64,000 nucleotides of DNA from Proteobacteria bacterium ST_bin12 (GCA_002083635.1 MSXP01000004.1:186001-250000); one strand, 5' to 3'. Shown: positions 8,148-18,950, counted from the stretch's first letter. Made by a program: numbers and translations. The notes: generated by a model not told the origin, from the sequence alone.

Positions 8148-8549
8148 TTATTGATAAGGCAAATTAAAATCATCTTTTTCTAGAACTTGCACATTTTGTA
8201 CATAGTATGGCGTTTCGCCAAAACAAGTGCTTGGAATGCCTTTATGCTCTTCATAAGTTAAACGCACACGTTTACCCAAACTGTTATTAATCTTTTCAAC
8301 CAGCGTTTTGTCTTTTACCGTAAAGAAAAACTTTTCTGCTTGTGTGCCTGGCATTGAAACCAGCACCAACTCGCCCTCATACGTTTTACAAACATAGCCT
8401 TTTTCAGAGAATTTTTGCACATACCCAGCCCGCTCACCGGTTGAATATACCCAGCTCAGCGCAGCCCAAGTATATAGCGCGAATAAAGCAATTGGAATAA
8501 TGATGGTCAAAATGAGTATTTTGAATAGTTTTGCAAATTTACTTAACAC
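8148..8549 (-). CDS. Hypothetical membrane-anchored protein
   Basis: A 133-residue protein with one strong N-terminal helix (residues ~9-34) and a small extracytoplasmic domain. The domain holds two Cys (GYVCKTYEGE and GIPSTCFGET) and the segment LGKRVRLTYEEHKG. Similar proteins are widespread in Proteobacteria and sometimes mislabelled as 6-phosphogluconate dehydrogenase; nothing here supports an enzyme. It lies directly upstream of greB and is divergent from the AddB-like gene (79 bp gap with the promoters for both). Confidence 0.6.
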   Translation of the reverse strand: MLSKFAKLFKILILTIIIPIALFALYTWAALSWVYSTGERAGYVQKFSEKGYVCKTYEGELVLVSMPGTQAEKFFFTVKDKTLVEKINNSLGKRVRLTYEEHKGIPSTCFGETPYYVQNVQVLEKDDFNLPYQ

Positions 8550-8627
8550 CTTTTTACCCCTGAAAAAATAGCAAATGACAATAAATCTAAGCCGCTATTT
8601 TACTGCAAGTTCGCCTACAATAACGAC

Positions 8628-11315
8628 ATGTTGAATTTATCCAGCCATTTAATATTATGTACCACTGCCCGCCTAAGTCGCGGCCTGCAGTTGCATCAAC
8701 AGCAGCAATTATCGCTTAAACAAACACAGTGGCAAACGCCGTCAATCATGACGTTACAGCAATGGTTAGCGCAATTGATGCAGCAGGCTATGCTGGCGGG
8801 AGAAGTAAATGTAGCGCATTTTCCTGCTATTTATTTGAATGCGGTAACAGAAAAAATGCTGTGGCAACATGCCATTCAAAGCTGTATTGAAAAACACCGA
8901 TTAGCCGAGTTATTTGATATTGCCAGCCTTGCCGATGCAGCGATGCAAGCCAATCAGCTACTGATTGAATGGCAAATTAACGATGTGCAATTGGGTGATT
9001 ATTTTCAATCGGTAGAAACGCGGCAGTTTTTGCGCTGGCGCCAGGCTTTTCAAGCTTTATGTTCAGAAAAAAATGCCTTGGAATGTGCCAGAGCATTAGC
9101 CATGCAAATTGACTATTTGGGCAAAACGCAATTACCAATACCTACCGCAATTGAGCTTGCCGGTTTTGACCGCATTACGCCGCTAGAGCAACGATTAATT
9201 ACAAACCTACAAGCAAAAAATACTAAAGTCAGCTTTTTGCATCATCAGCAAAAAAGCCTCAATACAAAGCAAATCGCTTGCGATGATATAAACGCCGAAT
9301 GTCGCACTGCGATGGCTTGGGCAAAGCAATCATTAATGCAAAATCCACAAGCCAATTTAGCGATTATTACGCCAGTATTGGGCAATATACGTAACAAGCT
9401 AGCCGATTTATTGGATGATACTTTTCACCCAGAAACCTTACAGCCAAGTTTGTATGAAGCGCCACGCATCATGGATTTTTCGATTGGCGCGCCACTTAGC
9501 AAACATGCGATGATTGCTAGCGGCTTGCGATTATTGCGCTTGACGGTCAGCAGCCAGAATTCTGCACAATCTGATTTAAGTGCACTGTTACTAGATAGCT
9601 ATTGGAGCAATGAAGGCGAAACCGACTCGCGGCATTTGCTGGATGCGCAAATGCGCAAAAAATTAACGCGCAATGTTAGCTTACAAAGCCTACTGGTTTT
9701 AGCGCAAAAGCTAACTGAAACTGGGCTGCAAAGATTTTTAGCGCATTTAGCAATATTGCAAAACGCGCAAATACAATTTCGTGGCAAACGTAAACCGTCT
9801 GATTGGGCGGTGCAATTTAGTCAATTATTAAGTGACGTCAGTTGGGCAAAAACCCGAATTTTGAGCAGCTACGAATATCAGGCGCAGCAAGCATGGTTAA
9901 AAGCATTACAAAACCTAACAGATTTAGATGCATTGACTGGCCCAATTTCGGCTACGGATGCCGCCAATAGACTGAATCAAATTTGCGCCGCCAGTATGTT
10001 TTTACCCGAAACCAAAGGCAGGCCAAATATACAAATATTGGGCATGTTAGAAAGCAGCGCTATTCCTTTAGATGGCGCATGGGTACTAGGTATGAATGAC
10101 CAACATTGGCCACCACCTGCAAGGCCAAATCCATTATTACCGATTAAGCTACAACGTGATATGCATATGCCAAATGCCGATACGGATATACAAGCGGCAT
10201 TTGCGCAAAAAGTGCAGCAACGCTTAATCAATAGCAGCAGTGAAATTATATTTTCTTGGGCGCATAAAGAAGCCGATCGTGAATTACGCGCCTCACCTTT
10301 GTTAAATGATTTGGCTTTTACTAATATGTTAACGCCTATTAACACGTTAGCTGAAACGCTAAGTATGCAGGTACAAGCCACTATTGAACTGATTGATGAT
10401 GCAACGGCGCCAGAGATAAGCGTGGATGAAAAGTTACGCGGCGGCAGTGCGCTATTTGAAGCACAAGCCATCTGCCCGGCTTGGGCTTTTTATCAGTATC
10501 GGCTTGGTGCAAAAGCGCTAGAAAGCCCAACAGACGGGCTAAATAATCTTGCACGTGGCAATCTAGTGCATGCCGTTTTGCAGCAATTTTGGCTCAACTG
10601 CAAAAGTTCAGCCAAGCTAAAAGCGATGTCGGATAATCAGCTTGAAACAGCCATTCAACAAGCGATTGATGCGGCCATTAGAACCTTAAGCAACATTGAA
10701 AATGTGCCTAAACAAATTCTGATGATTGAACAGCAACGCTTGCTGCCTTTGATAAATGCATGGCTACAACATGAAAAGCAGCGCGCTGATTTCACCGTGC
10801 AGGCCTGCGAAGCGCAGCATATTTTAGCGATTGAAGGCTTGGAAATTAGCTTACGTATTGACCGAATTGATGCGATTACTGGTGGCGAATTAGTCATTAT
10901 CGATTACAAAACGGGCAGTAGCAAACCCAGCTATAGCAGTTGGGCCGATGCACGCATCACCAAACCGCAACTGCCGCTTTATGCGTCATTGGTATTAAAA
11001 GATGAGCAAGTAGTTGCCGCCTGTTTTGCCAAGGTGGATTTATTAGAGCCGCAATTTAGTGGCGTTGCGGCAAACAATGCCTTGCACGATATCAAACCGT
11101 TTGACGCGTTAAAGGGTAATTCAGCATTTAAAGATTTCGAGTCTTTTGAGGCGTTAACTTTGCACTGGCAGCAAAGCTTAACTGCGATTGCGCAAGAAAT
11201 TAAAGCAGGTGTCGCCAATGTAAAGTTTGAAAATGAGGCAGATTTACTTTACTGCGAAGTGAAGCCTTTGCTGCGCTTGCCAGAACGCGCCTTACAGTTT
11301 GAGCAGAATCAATAA
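8628..11315 (+). CDS. AddB-like PD-(D/E)XK nuclease (TIGR03623-type DNA repair protein)
   Basis: An 895-residue protein of the 'probable DNA repair protein' group. Its N-terminal half is a degenerate helicase-like scaffold. Its C-terminus carries a RecB-type nuclease domain with IDRIDAITGGELVIIDYKTG around residues 745-763, which supplies the catalytic Asp and Lys. Next to the UvrD-like gene it is expected to form an AddAB-type double-strand-break resection complex, which commonly replaces RecBCD in Betaproteobacteria. The AddA-like gene begins 4 bp after its stop. The iron-sulphur cysteines of Bacillus AddB are not evident. Confidence 0.85.
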   Translation: MLNLSSHLILCTTARLSRGLQLHQQQQLSLKQTQWQTPSIMTLQQWLAQLMQQAMLAGEVNVAHFPAIYLNAVTEKMLWQHAIQSCIEKHRLAELFDIASLADAAMQANQLLIEWQINDVQLGDYFQSVETRQFLRWRQAFQALCSEKNALECARALAMQIDYLGKTQLPIPTAIELAGFDRITPLEQRLITNLQAKNTKVSFLHHQQKSLNTKQIACDDINAECRTAMAWAKQSLMQNPQANLAIITPVLGNIRNKLADLLDDTFHPETLQPSLYEAPRIMDFSIGAPLSKHAMIASGLRLLRLTVSSQNSAQSDLSALLLDSYWSNEGETDSRHLLDAQMRKKLTRNVSLQSLLVLAQKLTETGLQRFLAHLAILQNAQIQFRGKRKPSDWAVQFSQLLSDVSWAKTRILSSYEYQAQQAWLKALQNLTDLDALTGPISATDAANRLNQICAASMFLPETKGRPNIQILGMLESSAIPLDGAWVLGMNDQHWPPPARPNPLLPIKLQRDMHMPNADTDIQAAFAQKVQQRLINSSSEIIFSWAHKEADRELRASPLLNDLAFTNMLTPINTLAETLSMQVQATIELIDDATAPEISVDEKLRGGSALFEAQAICPAWAFYQYRLGAKALESPTDGLNNLARGNLVHAVLQQFWLNCKSSAKLKAMSDNQLETAIQQAIDAAIRTLSNIENVPKQILMIEQQRLLPLINAWLQHEKQRADFTVQACEAQHILAIEGLEISLRIDRIDAITGGELVIIDYKTGSSKPSYSSWADARITKPQLPLYASLVLKDEQVVAACFAKVDLLEPQFSGVAANNALHDIKPFDALKGNSAFKDFESFEALTLHWQQSLTAIAQEIKAGVANVKFENEADLLYCEVKPLLRLPERALQFEQNQ

Positions 11316-11319
11316 TAGT

Positions 11320-14300
11320 ATGCATAACGATTTAATACAGACAGATACCTACAATCGCCAACGCGCTTTAGAGCTAGAGAATTTTATTGTAGAAGCACCC
11401 GCGGGCGCAGGTAAAACTGAGCTGCTTACACAACGCTATTTAAAATTGTTGGCAATGGTTGAAGCGCCAGAAGAGATCATCGCGCTGACGTTTACCAATA
11501 AAGCCGCTGCTGAAATGCGGAATCGTATTTTAATGTCGCTAGAAGCAGCAGAAAATAACACCACAGTTGACGCACCGCATAAGCAAGTGACGCGCGATTT
11601 GGCGATTAAGGCACTGGCACATGCCAAAAATTGCGGCTGGCAATTACTATCACAACCGGCACGGTTGCGTATTCAAACCATGGATGCACTTTGCAGTAGC
11701 TTGGCGCGACAAATGCCTCTACTAAGCCGTTTTGGTGGTCAGCCAATAATCAGCTTAGACGCCGATGCACATTATCAAGTCGCGGCGCAGCAAACGCTGG
11801 CACAAGTTGCCAATGAGAACAGTCTTGATGAAGTTGTCAGCACTGCGCTGCGCTTTATGCAAAACGATATTGAAAAGCTCACTGAATTGCTAGCTGATAT
11901 GCTGGCAAAGCGTGACCAGTGGCTGCCATTGGTGGGTGAGCATGCCAATATTACAGCAGATGAAATTGCCGAACATGTAGCGAACGCGCTGGCAGAATTA
12001 ATTGAGCAAAAATTAGCGCTGACCTTACAAACGATTCCGAACAGCATACAAACACAGCTGATGCCTTTAATGCGCTTTGCGTACAGCAATTTACAACCAG
12101 ACCACGCCCTGCAAGCCTTAGCCGATTGGGAAAGCCCATTAGGCGCGAGCATGGATGATTTAAGCAGTTGGCAGGCTTTGGCTGGCGGACTACTGACTAA
12201 CGATGGCACATTTAGAAAAAAACCCAATATAAAAGATGGCTTTCCAGCTAAAGATAAAAACCATCCCGAATTTGAAGAATATAAGCAGCAATTTTCACAG
12301 CTCACCGAATTAATTGCCGATCCACAGGCCCTTGATTCAGCGCGCCATTTGCCCAATGTAGATTTGGATTTAATCACCCAAGATTGCACCATCATCAATG
12401 CCTTTGCGCAATTGCTACAATTAGCCACTGCACATTTATGGACGACCTTTCAAGCCGCAAACGAAGTGGATTTTGTGGCGATTGCGCAATCGGCCAGTTA
12501 TGCGTTGGAAAATGAACGCGGCGCCACTGATTTGGCTTTAAAGCTGGACTATAAAATTGCGCATTTATTAGTGGATGAGTTTCAAGATACCAGCCCCACG
12601 CAAATGCGCTTGATTGAGCAGCTAACGCTAGGTTGGCAGCCTGATGATGGCCGAACCTTGTTTTGCGTGGGCGACCCGATGCAATCGATTTATCGCTTTC
12701 GCAAGGCGGACGTTAGCCTGTTTTTGCAGGCCAGCGAATTTGGTATTGGACAATTACCACTCACCCCGCTAAAACTCTCGCGCAATAACCGCAGCCATCC
12801 GCAAGTGGTTCGCTGGATTAATACCACTTTTAAATCCATTTTTCCTACTGCCGACAATATTACCCAAGCCGCGATTTCGTATCGCACTTTTATTGCGACT
12901 AAAGATGCCATCGCAGATGAAGGTGTTAGCGTGCATCCTTTGGTGCTTTATAGCGATGAAGAAAGCGAACAAGCCAAGCTGATTGAGGCGCGCTATGTGG
13001 CAGATTTAATCACTGCTGAGCAAAAAAATAATCCTGAAAACAAAATCGTAGTTTTAGTGCGTTCACGTAATCATTTAAATGACTTGGTTTCGGTCATTCG
13101 CCGCGATTATGCACATATTCGTTTTCAGGCGGTAGAGATTGAAAGTTTAAACGATAGGCAAACCGTGTTGGATGCGCTTTCCCTGACGCACGCCATGCTG
13201 CACCGCGCTGACCGCGTGCATTGGTTGAATATGCTACGCGCTCCTTGGTGTGGGCTGACATTGGCTGATTTGCATGCACTGGCGCATGACAATCACTTTG
13301 CAACCATCTGGCAATTGATGCATGATGAAAATCGTTTGCAAATGCTAAGCGCAGATGGTCAGCAACGTTTGCGGCATATGCATGATATTTTAAGTGAAGC
13401 TTTTCAACATCAAGGCCGCATGCCCTTACGGCGCTGGCTGGAAAGCACTTGGCTTAAATTAGGCGGCGTGGATACTCTAATTAGCGCAGGTGATAACCGT
13501 GATATTCAAGCTTTTTTTGATTTGGTGGAAAAAACCGCGCGCGGCTTTGTAATAGATTTTAATAAGCTAGATACTGCTATGCAAAAACTATACGCGCAGC
13601 CAGATATAGCAGCTAACGATAACTTGCAGTTTTTAACCATTCACGCGTCTAAAGGCTTAGAGTTTGATACAGTTATTTTGCCTGCCCTAAATCGCAAACC
13701 ACCTAATCCTGATAGCCCCATGATGCTGTGGGAAGAAGTACCAGTCAGCAATCATAGAACGCTTTTAGCAGCACCTGTTGCCAAAAGAATAAAGGGTAAA
13801 GTTAGCACTTATGACTTTTTAAAAGATTTAGAAACGCAACGTATTGATAACGAAACCGCACGTCTTTTATACGTTGCCGCCACGCGCAGTATTCAAAAAT
13901 TGCACTTAGTGGCAGTGGTCAAAAAAAGTCAAAAAGACGAAATTAAGCCAGTGGCTAAATCGTTATTATCCTTGCTATGGCCAAGTGTTGAAGCGCAATT
14001 TTTAGCGGCAACAACTATCAATGCGCAAACGCAAAACGTATTGCGCTTGCAAGATTTTATGCCGCAACTCAAACGTTTAAAAGCGCCCTGCTTACCCGAT
14101 TTACTTAAGCATACCAATTTACAATCGGCCTATATTTCACCTGACAATAGCGCTAATTCCGCTTCAAATACGCTATTAAATATCGCCGCTGATACTGGCA
14201 CGCTAACACATTTGTATATGGAAATGATTGCCAATATTGGATTGGCGGCATGGCCTATCAGCCGCATTCATGCTTGTGCGCCAGCGATGCAACTTTGGTT

Positions 14301-14694
14301 TAAGCAAAAAGGTCATGCCGCTGAAAACATTGATACGCATGTAAACACGGTAATTAATGCGCTATGCAAAACAGTAGAGAGTGCAGATTGCGCATGGTTG
14401 CTGCAAGCAAGCGAAAGTCGGCAATCCGAATTAAGCATCACCACAATAGACCCGCTTGGGCAACCGCAAGAGCAGAGGATAGATTTAACGTTTATTGAGC
14501 AAGACACGAAAATGGAAAAGCGATGGATTATTGATTACAAGCTGACTTTTTCGGAAGATGGAGCAGATTTGGACTTGCTAGCTGAACAACACCGCCCTCA
14601 ATTATCACGTTACGCCGTGCTGTTTGAGCATGAGAGCATACCCATTCAAACAGCGGTGTTCTTTTTAGCATACGGCAAACTGGTTTTGCTTTAA
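11320..14694 (+). CDS. AddA-like UvrD-family helicase/nuclease
   Basis: An SF1 helicase of 1124 residues with Walker A APAGAGKT (residues 26-33), the motif II region VDEFQDTSPTQ, motif V-like LTIHASKGLEFD and VAATR. A C-terminal PD-(D/E)XK nuclease remnant contains RWIIDYKL. It would be the motor subunit partnering the AddB-like protein. The frame is open from TTG 11299, inside the upstream gene. ATG 11320, 4 bp after that gene's TAA, gives a better start. Operon structure and tight spacing fit a stoichiometric two-subunit complex. Confidence 0.86.
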   Translation: MHNDLIQTDTYNRQRALELENFIVEAPAGAGKTELLTQRYLKLLAMVEAPEEIIALTFTNKAAAEMRNRILMSLEAAENNTTVDAPHKQVTRDLAIKALAHAKNCGWQLLSQPARLRIQTMDALCSSLARQMPLLSRFGGQPIISLDADAHYQVAAQQTLAQVANENSLDEVVSTALRFMQNDIEKLTELLADMLAKRDQWLPLVGEHANITADEIAEHVANALAELIEQKLALTLQTIPNSIQTQLMPLMRFAYSNLQPDHALQALADWESPLGASMDDLSSWQALAGGLLTNDGTFRKKPNIKDGFPAKDKNHPEFEEYKQQFSQLTELIADPQALDSARHLPNVDLDLITQDCTIINAFAQLLQLATAHLWTTFQAANEVDFVAIAQSASYALENERGATDLALKLDYKIAHLLVDEFQDTSPTQMRLIEQLTLGWQPDDGRTLFCVGDPMQSIYRFRKADVSLFLQASEFGIGQLPLTPLKLSRNNRSHPQVVRWINTTFKSIFPTADNITQAAISYRTFIATKDAIADEGVSVHPLVLYSDEESEQAKLIEARYVADLITAEQKNNPENKIVVLVRSRNHLNDLVSVIRRDYAHIRFQAVEIESLNDRQTVLDALSLTHAMLHRADRVHWLNMLRAPWCGLTLADLHALAHDNHFATIWQLMHDENRLQMLSADGQQRLRHMHDILSEAFQHQGRMPLRRWLESTWLKLGGVDTLISAGDNRDIQAFFDLVEKTARGFVIDFNKLDTAMQKLYAQPDIAANDNLQFLTIHASKGLEFDTVILPALNRKPPNPDSPMMLWEEVPVSNHRTLLAAPVAKRIKGKVSTYDFLKDLETQRIDNETARLLYVAATRSIQKLHLVAVVKKSQKDEIKPVAKSLLSLLWPSVEAQFLAATTINAQTQNVLRLQDFMPQLKRLKAPCLPDLLKHTNLQSAYISPDNSANSASNTLLNIAADTGTLTHLYMEMIANIGLAAWPISRIHACAPAMQLWFKQKGHAAENIDTHVNTVINALCKTVESADCAWLLQASESRQSELSITTIDPLGQPQEQRIDLTFIEQDTKMEKRWIIDYKLTFSEDGADLDLLAEQHRPQLSRYAVLFEHESIPIQTAVFFLAYGKLVLL

Positions 14695-14702
14695 TGATGT
14701 AA

Positions 14703-15314
14703 TTATTCAGCTTTAAAGTGATGCCAAACGTACCAAGCGACAAATGCTAATCCACCCGCGATAATCACGTAATGCGATTGATGAAAATACACGCTTAACT
14801 TCTCCCAGTTTTCACCCGCTTTCATGCCGATATAGCCCAGTGCCCAGCACCAGATAAACGAGCCAACAAAAGTATAAATCACAAAACGCGTCATATTCAT
14901 GCGCGCCATACCCGCGGGGAAGGCAATAAAGGTACGCACACCTGGCAGTAATCGTGCAATAAAAATAATGATTTCACCATGTGTCGCAAACCATCTATCC
15001 GCCATATCTAAGTCTTTTTTGCCAATCAGCACATATTTACCGTATTTATCTGCCAGCGGCCTACCCCCAAACATGCCTGCATAATAAGCAGGAATCGACC
15101 CCACCACACAACCAATAGCACCTGCCATGGCAATGCCAAACAACGTCATTTCGCCTTTACTCACTAAAAATCCCGCAAAAGGCATAATGATTTCGCTTGG
15201 CAGTGGAATACAGGCTGATTCAATCGCCATCAATAACACTACGCCGCCATAACCCATGCTGGATATCATGCCAATAATCCAAGTAGCGACTGCTGCGATG
15301 ATTTTTTCTAACAT
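14703..15314 (-). CDS. DedA family membrane protein
   Basis: A 203-residue polytopic protein of the DedA/VTT superfamily, which contains lipid-carrier and phospholipid flippases. The signature is visible as AIESACIPLPSEIIMPFAGF near the N-terminus, ARLLPGVRTFIAFPAGMARMN in the middle, and G-x-x-x-G helices. Convergent with the AddA-like gene (8 bp gap), with no clear terminator between them. Which DedA function it serves (undecaprenyl phosphate recycling or phosphatidylethanolamine flipping) cannot be told. Confidence 0.9.
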   Translation of the reverse strand: MLEKIIAAVATWIIGMISSMGYGGVVLLMAIESACIPLPSEIIMPFAGFLVSKGEMTLFGIAMAGAIGCVVGSIPAYYAGMFGGRPLADKYGKYVLIGKKDLDMADRWFATHGEIIIFIARLLPGVRTFIAFPAGMARMNMTRFVIYTFVGSFIWCWALGYIGMKAGENWEKLSVYFHQSHYVIIAGGLAFVAWYVWHHFKAE

Positions 15315-15366
15315 TTAGTTTCCTACTATTATTGAGTTAAAAATTCGACCCGAAAAAAGCGTTAAG

Positions 15367-18300
15367 TTATGCAAATTCTTTTAGCAGCGTTTTCACAAAT
15401 TCGGCGCGATGTGCCACATTACCCAATTGTACGGTTACGCGCAATTTATCTGGGCCATTCATGCGGCAACGACGGTCTCGTTGCAATAAATCAATCAGTT
15501 TAACAGGGTCAACTTCGGTAGTTTGCGCAAAGTGTAATTGAATCGCACTATCTGAAGCATCAATCTTGTTAATGCCTAATGGTTTTGCGGCAATGCGCAA
15601 ACGATGGCAAGCCATCAACGCCTCGCCTTGCTCTGGCAGCAAACCAAAACGGTCAATTAACTCTTCTTGCAGACTGTCTAAATCATCATCGTTATTAGCG
15701 TTGGCAAGTCGTTTATAAATCACCAGGCGCTCATGCACATCCGGACAATACGCATTGGTTAGTAATGCTGGCACATGTAAATTGATTTCTGTGGTGACGC
15801 CTAACGGCGCATTTAAATCAGGCTCTTTACCCGCCTTCAGTTGCTTAACGGCATGATTGAGCATATCGGAATATAAGCTGAAACCAATTTCCTGCATCTC
15901 GCCACTTTGACTATCACCCAGCAATTCACCCGCACCTCGAATCTCAAGATCGTGCATCGCCAGATGAAAACCTGCGCCCAAGTCTTCTAGTAGCTGAATC
16001 GCGTCTAAGCGTTTTTGCGCTTGTGGCGTAATCTTGCGGTGCTCATCAGTCAGTAAATAAGCATAGGCTTGATGATGCGAACGCCCCACCCTTCCTCTTA
16101 GCTGGTGTAGCTGTGCCAGACCGAACATATCGGCTTTATTCATGATAATGGTGTTGGCAGTGGGTACATCAATACCGGTTTCAATAATGGTGGTACACAG
16201 CAGAATATTGCTACGCTGTTGGTAAAAATCGCGCATCACATGTTCCAGTTCCCGTTCACGCAACTGGCCATGTGCGATTGCAATGCGCGCTTCTGGTAAT
16301 ATTTTTTCCAGCTTTTCTTTTTGCACAAAAATGGTATCGACTTCATTATGCAAAAAGTACACTTGCCCGCCGCGCTTGAATTCGCGCATTACCGCTTCGC
16401 GGATAATGCCGTCTGAATAATAGGTATGAAACGTTTTAATGCTTAAGCGTTTTTGCGGCGGCGTAGCAATCACGCTAAATTCGCGCAAGCCTTCCATTGC
16501 CATGCTCAAGGTACGCGGAATCGGCGTTGCGGTGAGCGTTAAGATATCAACTTCTGCACGCAAAGCTTTTAATTGTTCTTTTTGACGCACGCCAAACCGA
16601 TGTTCTTCATCCAAAATCGCTAGGCCTAAGTTTTTAAAGACTACATCTTTTTGAATCAGTCGATGCGTACCGATAATAATATCCACCTTGCCTTCAGCTA
16701 AGTCGGCCAAAGCTTGCTTTTGTTCTTTGGCTGTTCTAAAACGGGATATTTCGGCAATCTTAATCGGCCATTCTGCAAATCGATCACAAAAGTTTTGATA
16801 ATGCTGCTCTGCCAGCAAAGTAGTTGGTACCAGCACAGCTACTTGCCTGCCACCCATCACTGCAACGAATGCTGCGCGTAATGCGACTTCCGTCTTACCA
16901 AACCCGACATCGCCACACACCAGCCTATCCATTGGTCGGCCAGATTGCATGTCTTTAATCACGTTTTCAATCGCTTCCAGTTGGTCGGGCGTTTCCTCAA
17001 ATGGAAAGCCCTCACAAAAAGCTTCATAATCTTTTAAGCTTAAAGTAAAGGCATGGCCGCGCCTTGCTGCGCGTTGTGCATACAGATTGAGCAATTCCGC
17101 CGCTGTATCGCGAATTTGTTTTAGTGCTTTTTTCTTGGCTTTTTCCCATTGACCAGAACCTAGGCGATGCAATGGTGCACTTTCAGGTGGGCCGCCAGAG
17201 TAGCGAGAAATCAGGAATAATTGCGAAACTGGTACATATAGTTTATCGTCGCCGAAATATTCCAGTAGCAAAAATTCGGTTTCGCCTTCACCAAAATCCA
17301 AATTCATCAGGCCTTTATAACGGCCTACACCATGCTGTTCGTGTACAACCGGATCGTCCATACGCAGCTCAGACAAATCTTTGAGCATGCCTTCTGTGTT
17401 GCGCGCTTTTTCTTTCTCACGCCTGCGCTGTTGGCGCACCGTGCCTGAATACAACTCGGATTCGGTGATAACTGTAGTGTCATCATAAAAGCCGTTATGC
17501 AATGGTGAAACACCCAGTATCAGCGGCGCATCGCTGGCTTGAAACTCTGACCATGTTTCGCATGTGGGCATGTCAATGCCATGCTCAGTAAACAGTTGAG
17601 ACATAGTTTCGCGGCGGCCTAGGCTTTCAGCGGTGATTAAAATACGCTTTTTATTACCTGAAATAAATGCCTGCAATTTATGCAAAGGCTGCTCTGCACG
17701 GCGTTCAATGTCTAGTGCAGGCAGTGGATTTTTTGCTTCATGGCTTAAAGTTATAACAGCGTAGTTTTGTGTCTGCGCAAAAAAATCATCGGTTTTAATC
17801 AGCAATACTTCTGGTTTTAGAATTGGGCGTTCTGCATCATAAGCCAATAGCCTATATCTTGAGTTCGCCTCAGTCCAAAACTGTTGTGCCGCCTTATCAC
17901 AATTGCCATGCAGGCAAAGCGTGGTGTTTTCAGGTAAATAATCTAAAAGCGTAGAAGTTAACTCAAAAAACAGTGGCAAATACCATTCAATACCGCCACT
18001 GGCAACGCCTTTACTCACATTTTTGTAAATGGTCGCGCGTTGCGGGTCGCCTTCAAACTGCTCTCTAAAGTTACTTCTAAAAGTGGCAATACCTTTGTCA
18101 TCCAGTGGAAATTCGCGTGCTGGTAATAATCGGATTTCTGGCACTGGATACAAGCTGCGTTGCGTATCCACATCAAAGGTGCGGATACTTTCAATCTCAT
18201 CATCAAACAAATCGATTCGAAACGGAAACACACTACCCATAGGGAATAAATCGACCAAGCCGCCACGCACACTGAACTCGCCTGGCGAAATCACTTGTGA

Positions 18301-18804
18301 AACATGGTGGTAGCCCGCTTGTGCGCATTGATGGCGCAAGGATTCTAAATTGAGTTTTTGACCTTTTTTGAGCATAAAACTATGCCCTGCCAAATACGCC
18401 ACAGCTGGTAAACGAATCAGCGCAGTGGCAATTGGCACAATCACCACGTCGCATTGGTTTTGGCTAATTTGGTACAAAGTCGCCAAGCGCTCTGAAATCA
18501 AATCAGGATGCGGCGAAAACACATCGTAAGGCAGCGTTTCCCAATCTGGCAGCAAGCGCACAGTCAGCTCTGGGGCAAAATAAGGGATTTCTTCTAATAG
18601 CCGCTGCGCCTCAAAAGCGTTGGATGTAATAATCACCAATGGCGACTTTTGAGTGGTAATTGTTGTGCTGTTTGTTGTGGTTTTTGTTATGACTTTTGTT
18701 GTTTTTTGGCGACATGCAAGTAAAGCTAGAGATAAGCTATCTAAGCCATTGGCAGCATACGAAAAACGACTTTTTTGACCTTGCGCGGGAGGAGTTAACT
18801 GCAT
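15367..18804 (-). CDS. mfd: Transcription-repair coupling factor Mfd
   Basis: A full-length Mfd of 1145 residues. It removes RNA polymerase stalled at DNA lesions and recruits UvrA. Order: UvrB-like N-terminal domain, the RNA polymerase-interacting domain (QHGVGRYKGLMNLD), the SF2 translocase with Walker A GDVGFGKTE and DEEH box, the translocation motif with GRVGRSHHQAY, and a C-terminal D7 domain. An unusual Thr-rich low-complexity stretch (KVITKTTTNSTTITTQKS, about residues 37-54) is inserted early in the first domain. A 160-bp divergent gap separates it from rpiA. Confidence 0.97.
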   Translation of the reverse strand: MQLTPPAQGQKSRFSYAANGLDSLSLALLACRQKTTKVITKTTTNSTTITTQKSPLVIITSNAFEAQRLLEEIPYFAPELTVRLLPDWETLPYDVFSPHPDLISERLATLYQISQNQCDVVIVPIATALIRLPAVAYLAGHSFMLKKGQKLNLESLRHQCAQAGYHHVSQVISPGEFSVRGGLVDLFPMGSVFPFRIDLFDDEIESIRTFDVDTQRSLYPVPEIRLLPAREFPLDDKGIATFRSNFREQFEGDPQRATIYKNVSKGVASGGIEWYLPLFFELTSTLLDYLPENTTLCLHGNCDKAAQQFWTEANSRYRLLAYDAERPILKPEVLLIKTDDFFAQTQNYAVITLSHEAKNPLPALDIERRAEQPLHKLQAFISGNKKRILITAESLGRRETMSQLFTEHGIDMPTCETWSEFQASDAPLILGVSPLHNGFYDDTTVITESELYSGTVRQQRRREKEKARNTEGMLKDLSELRMDDPVVHEQHGVGRYKGLMNLDFGEGETEFLLLEYFGDDKLYVPVSQLFLISRYSGGPPESAPLHRLGSGQWEKAKKKALKQIRDTAAELLNLYAQRAARRGHAFTLSLKDYEAFCEGFPFEETPDQLEAIENVIKDMQSGRPMDRLVCGDVGFGKTEVALRAAFVAVMGGRQVAVLVPTTLLAEQHYQNFCDRFAEWPIKIAEISRFRTAKEQKQALADLAEGKVDIIIGTHRLIQKDVVFKNLGLAILDEEHRFGVRQKEQLKALRAEVDILTLTATPIPRTLSMAMEGLREFSVIATPPQKRLSIKTFHTYYSDGIIREAVMREFKRGGQVYFLHNEVDTIFVQKEKLEKILPEARIAIAHGQLRERELEHVMRDFYQQRSNILLCTTIIETGIDVPTANTIIMNKADMFGLAQLHQLRGRVGRSHHQAYAYLLTDEHRKITPQAQKRLDAIQLLEDLGAGFHLAMHDLEIRGAGELLGDSQSGEMQEIGFSLYSDMLNHAVKQLKAGKEPDLNAPLGVTTEINLHVPALLTNAYCPDVHERLVIYKRLANANNDDDLDSLQEELIDRFGLLPEQGEALMACHRLRIAAKPLGINKIDASDSAIQLHFAQTTEVDPVKLIDLLQRDRRCRMNGPDKLRVTVQLGNVAHRAEFVKTLLKEFA

Positions 18805-18950
18805 AAATGAGCTTGAAAATAACTTGGATGCTTAAAAATGATTTGGCTAATAGTGACTTATTACCTATTATAACCTTAAGCGTGCGTTGCATTGCGCGCT
18901 AACAATAATTAAGCGGCGTTAGTCATGACAGCTGCAAATAATAAGTCTTG

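Noticed and set aside
8148..8549. 6-phosphogluconate dehydrogenase
   Set aside because: Such labels are attached to similar proteins, but there is no Rossmann fold; the protein is a short membrane-anchored domain.
18680..18705. Thr-rich repeat at the Mfd N-terminus as a separate repeat element
   Set aside because: It is a short low-complexity coding stretch within the intact mfd frame; noted in the gene entry.
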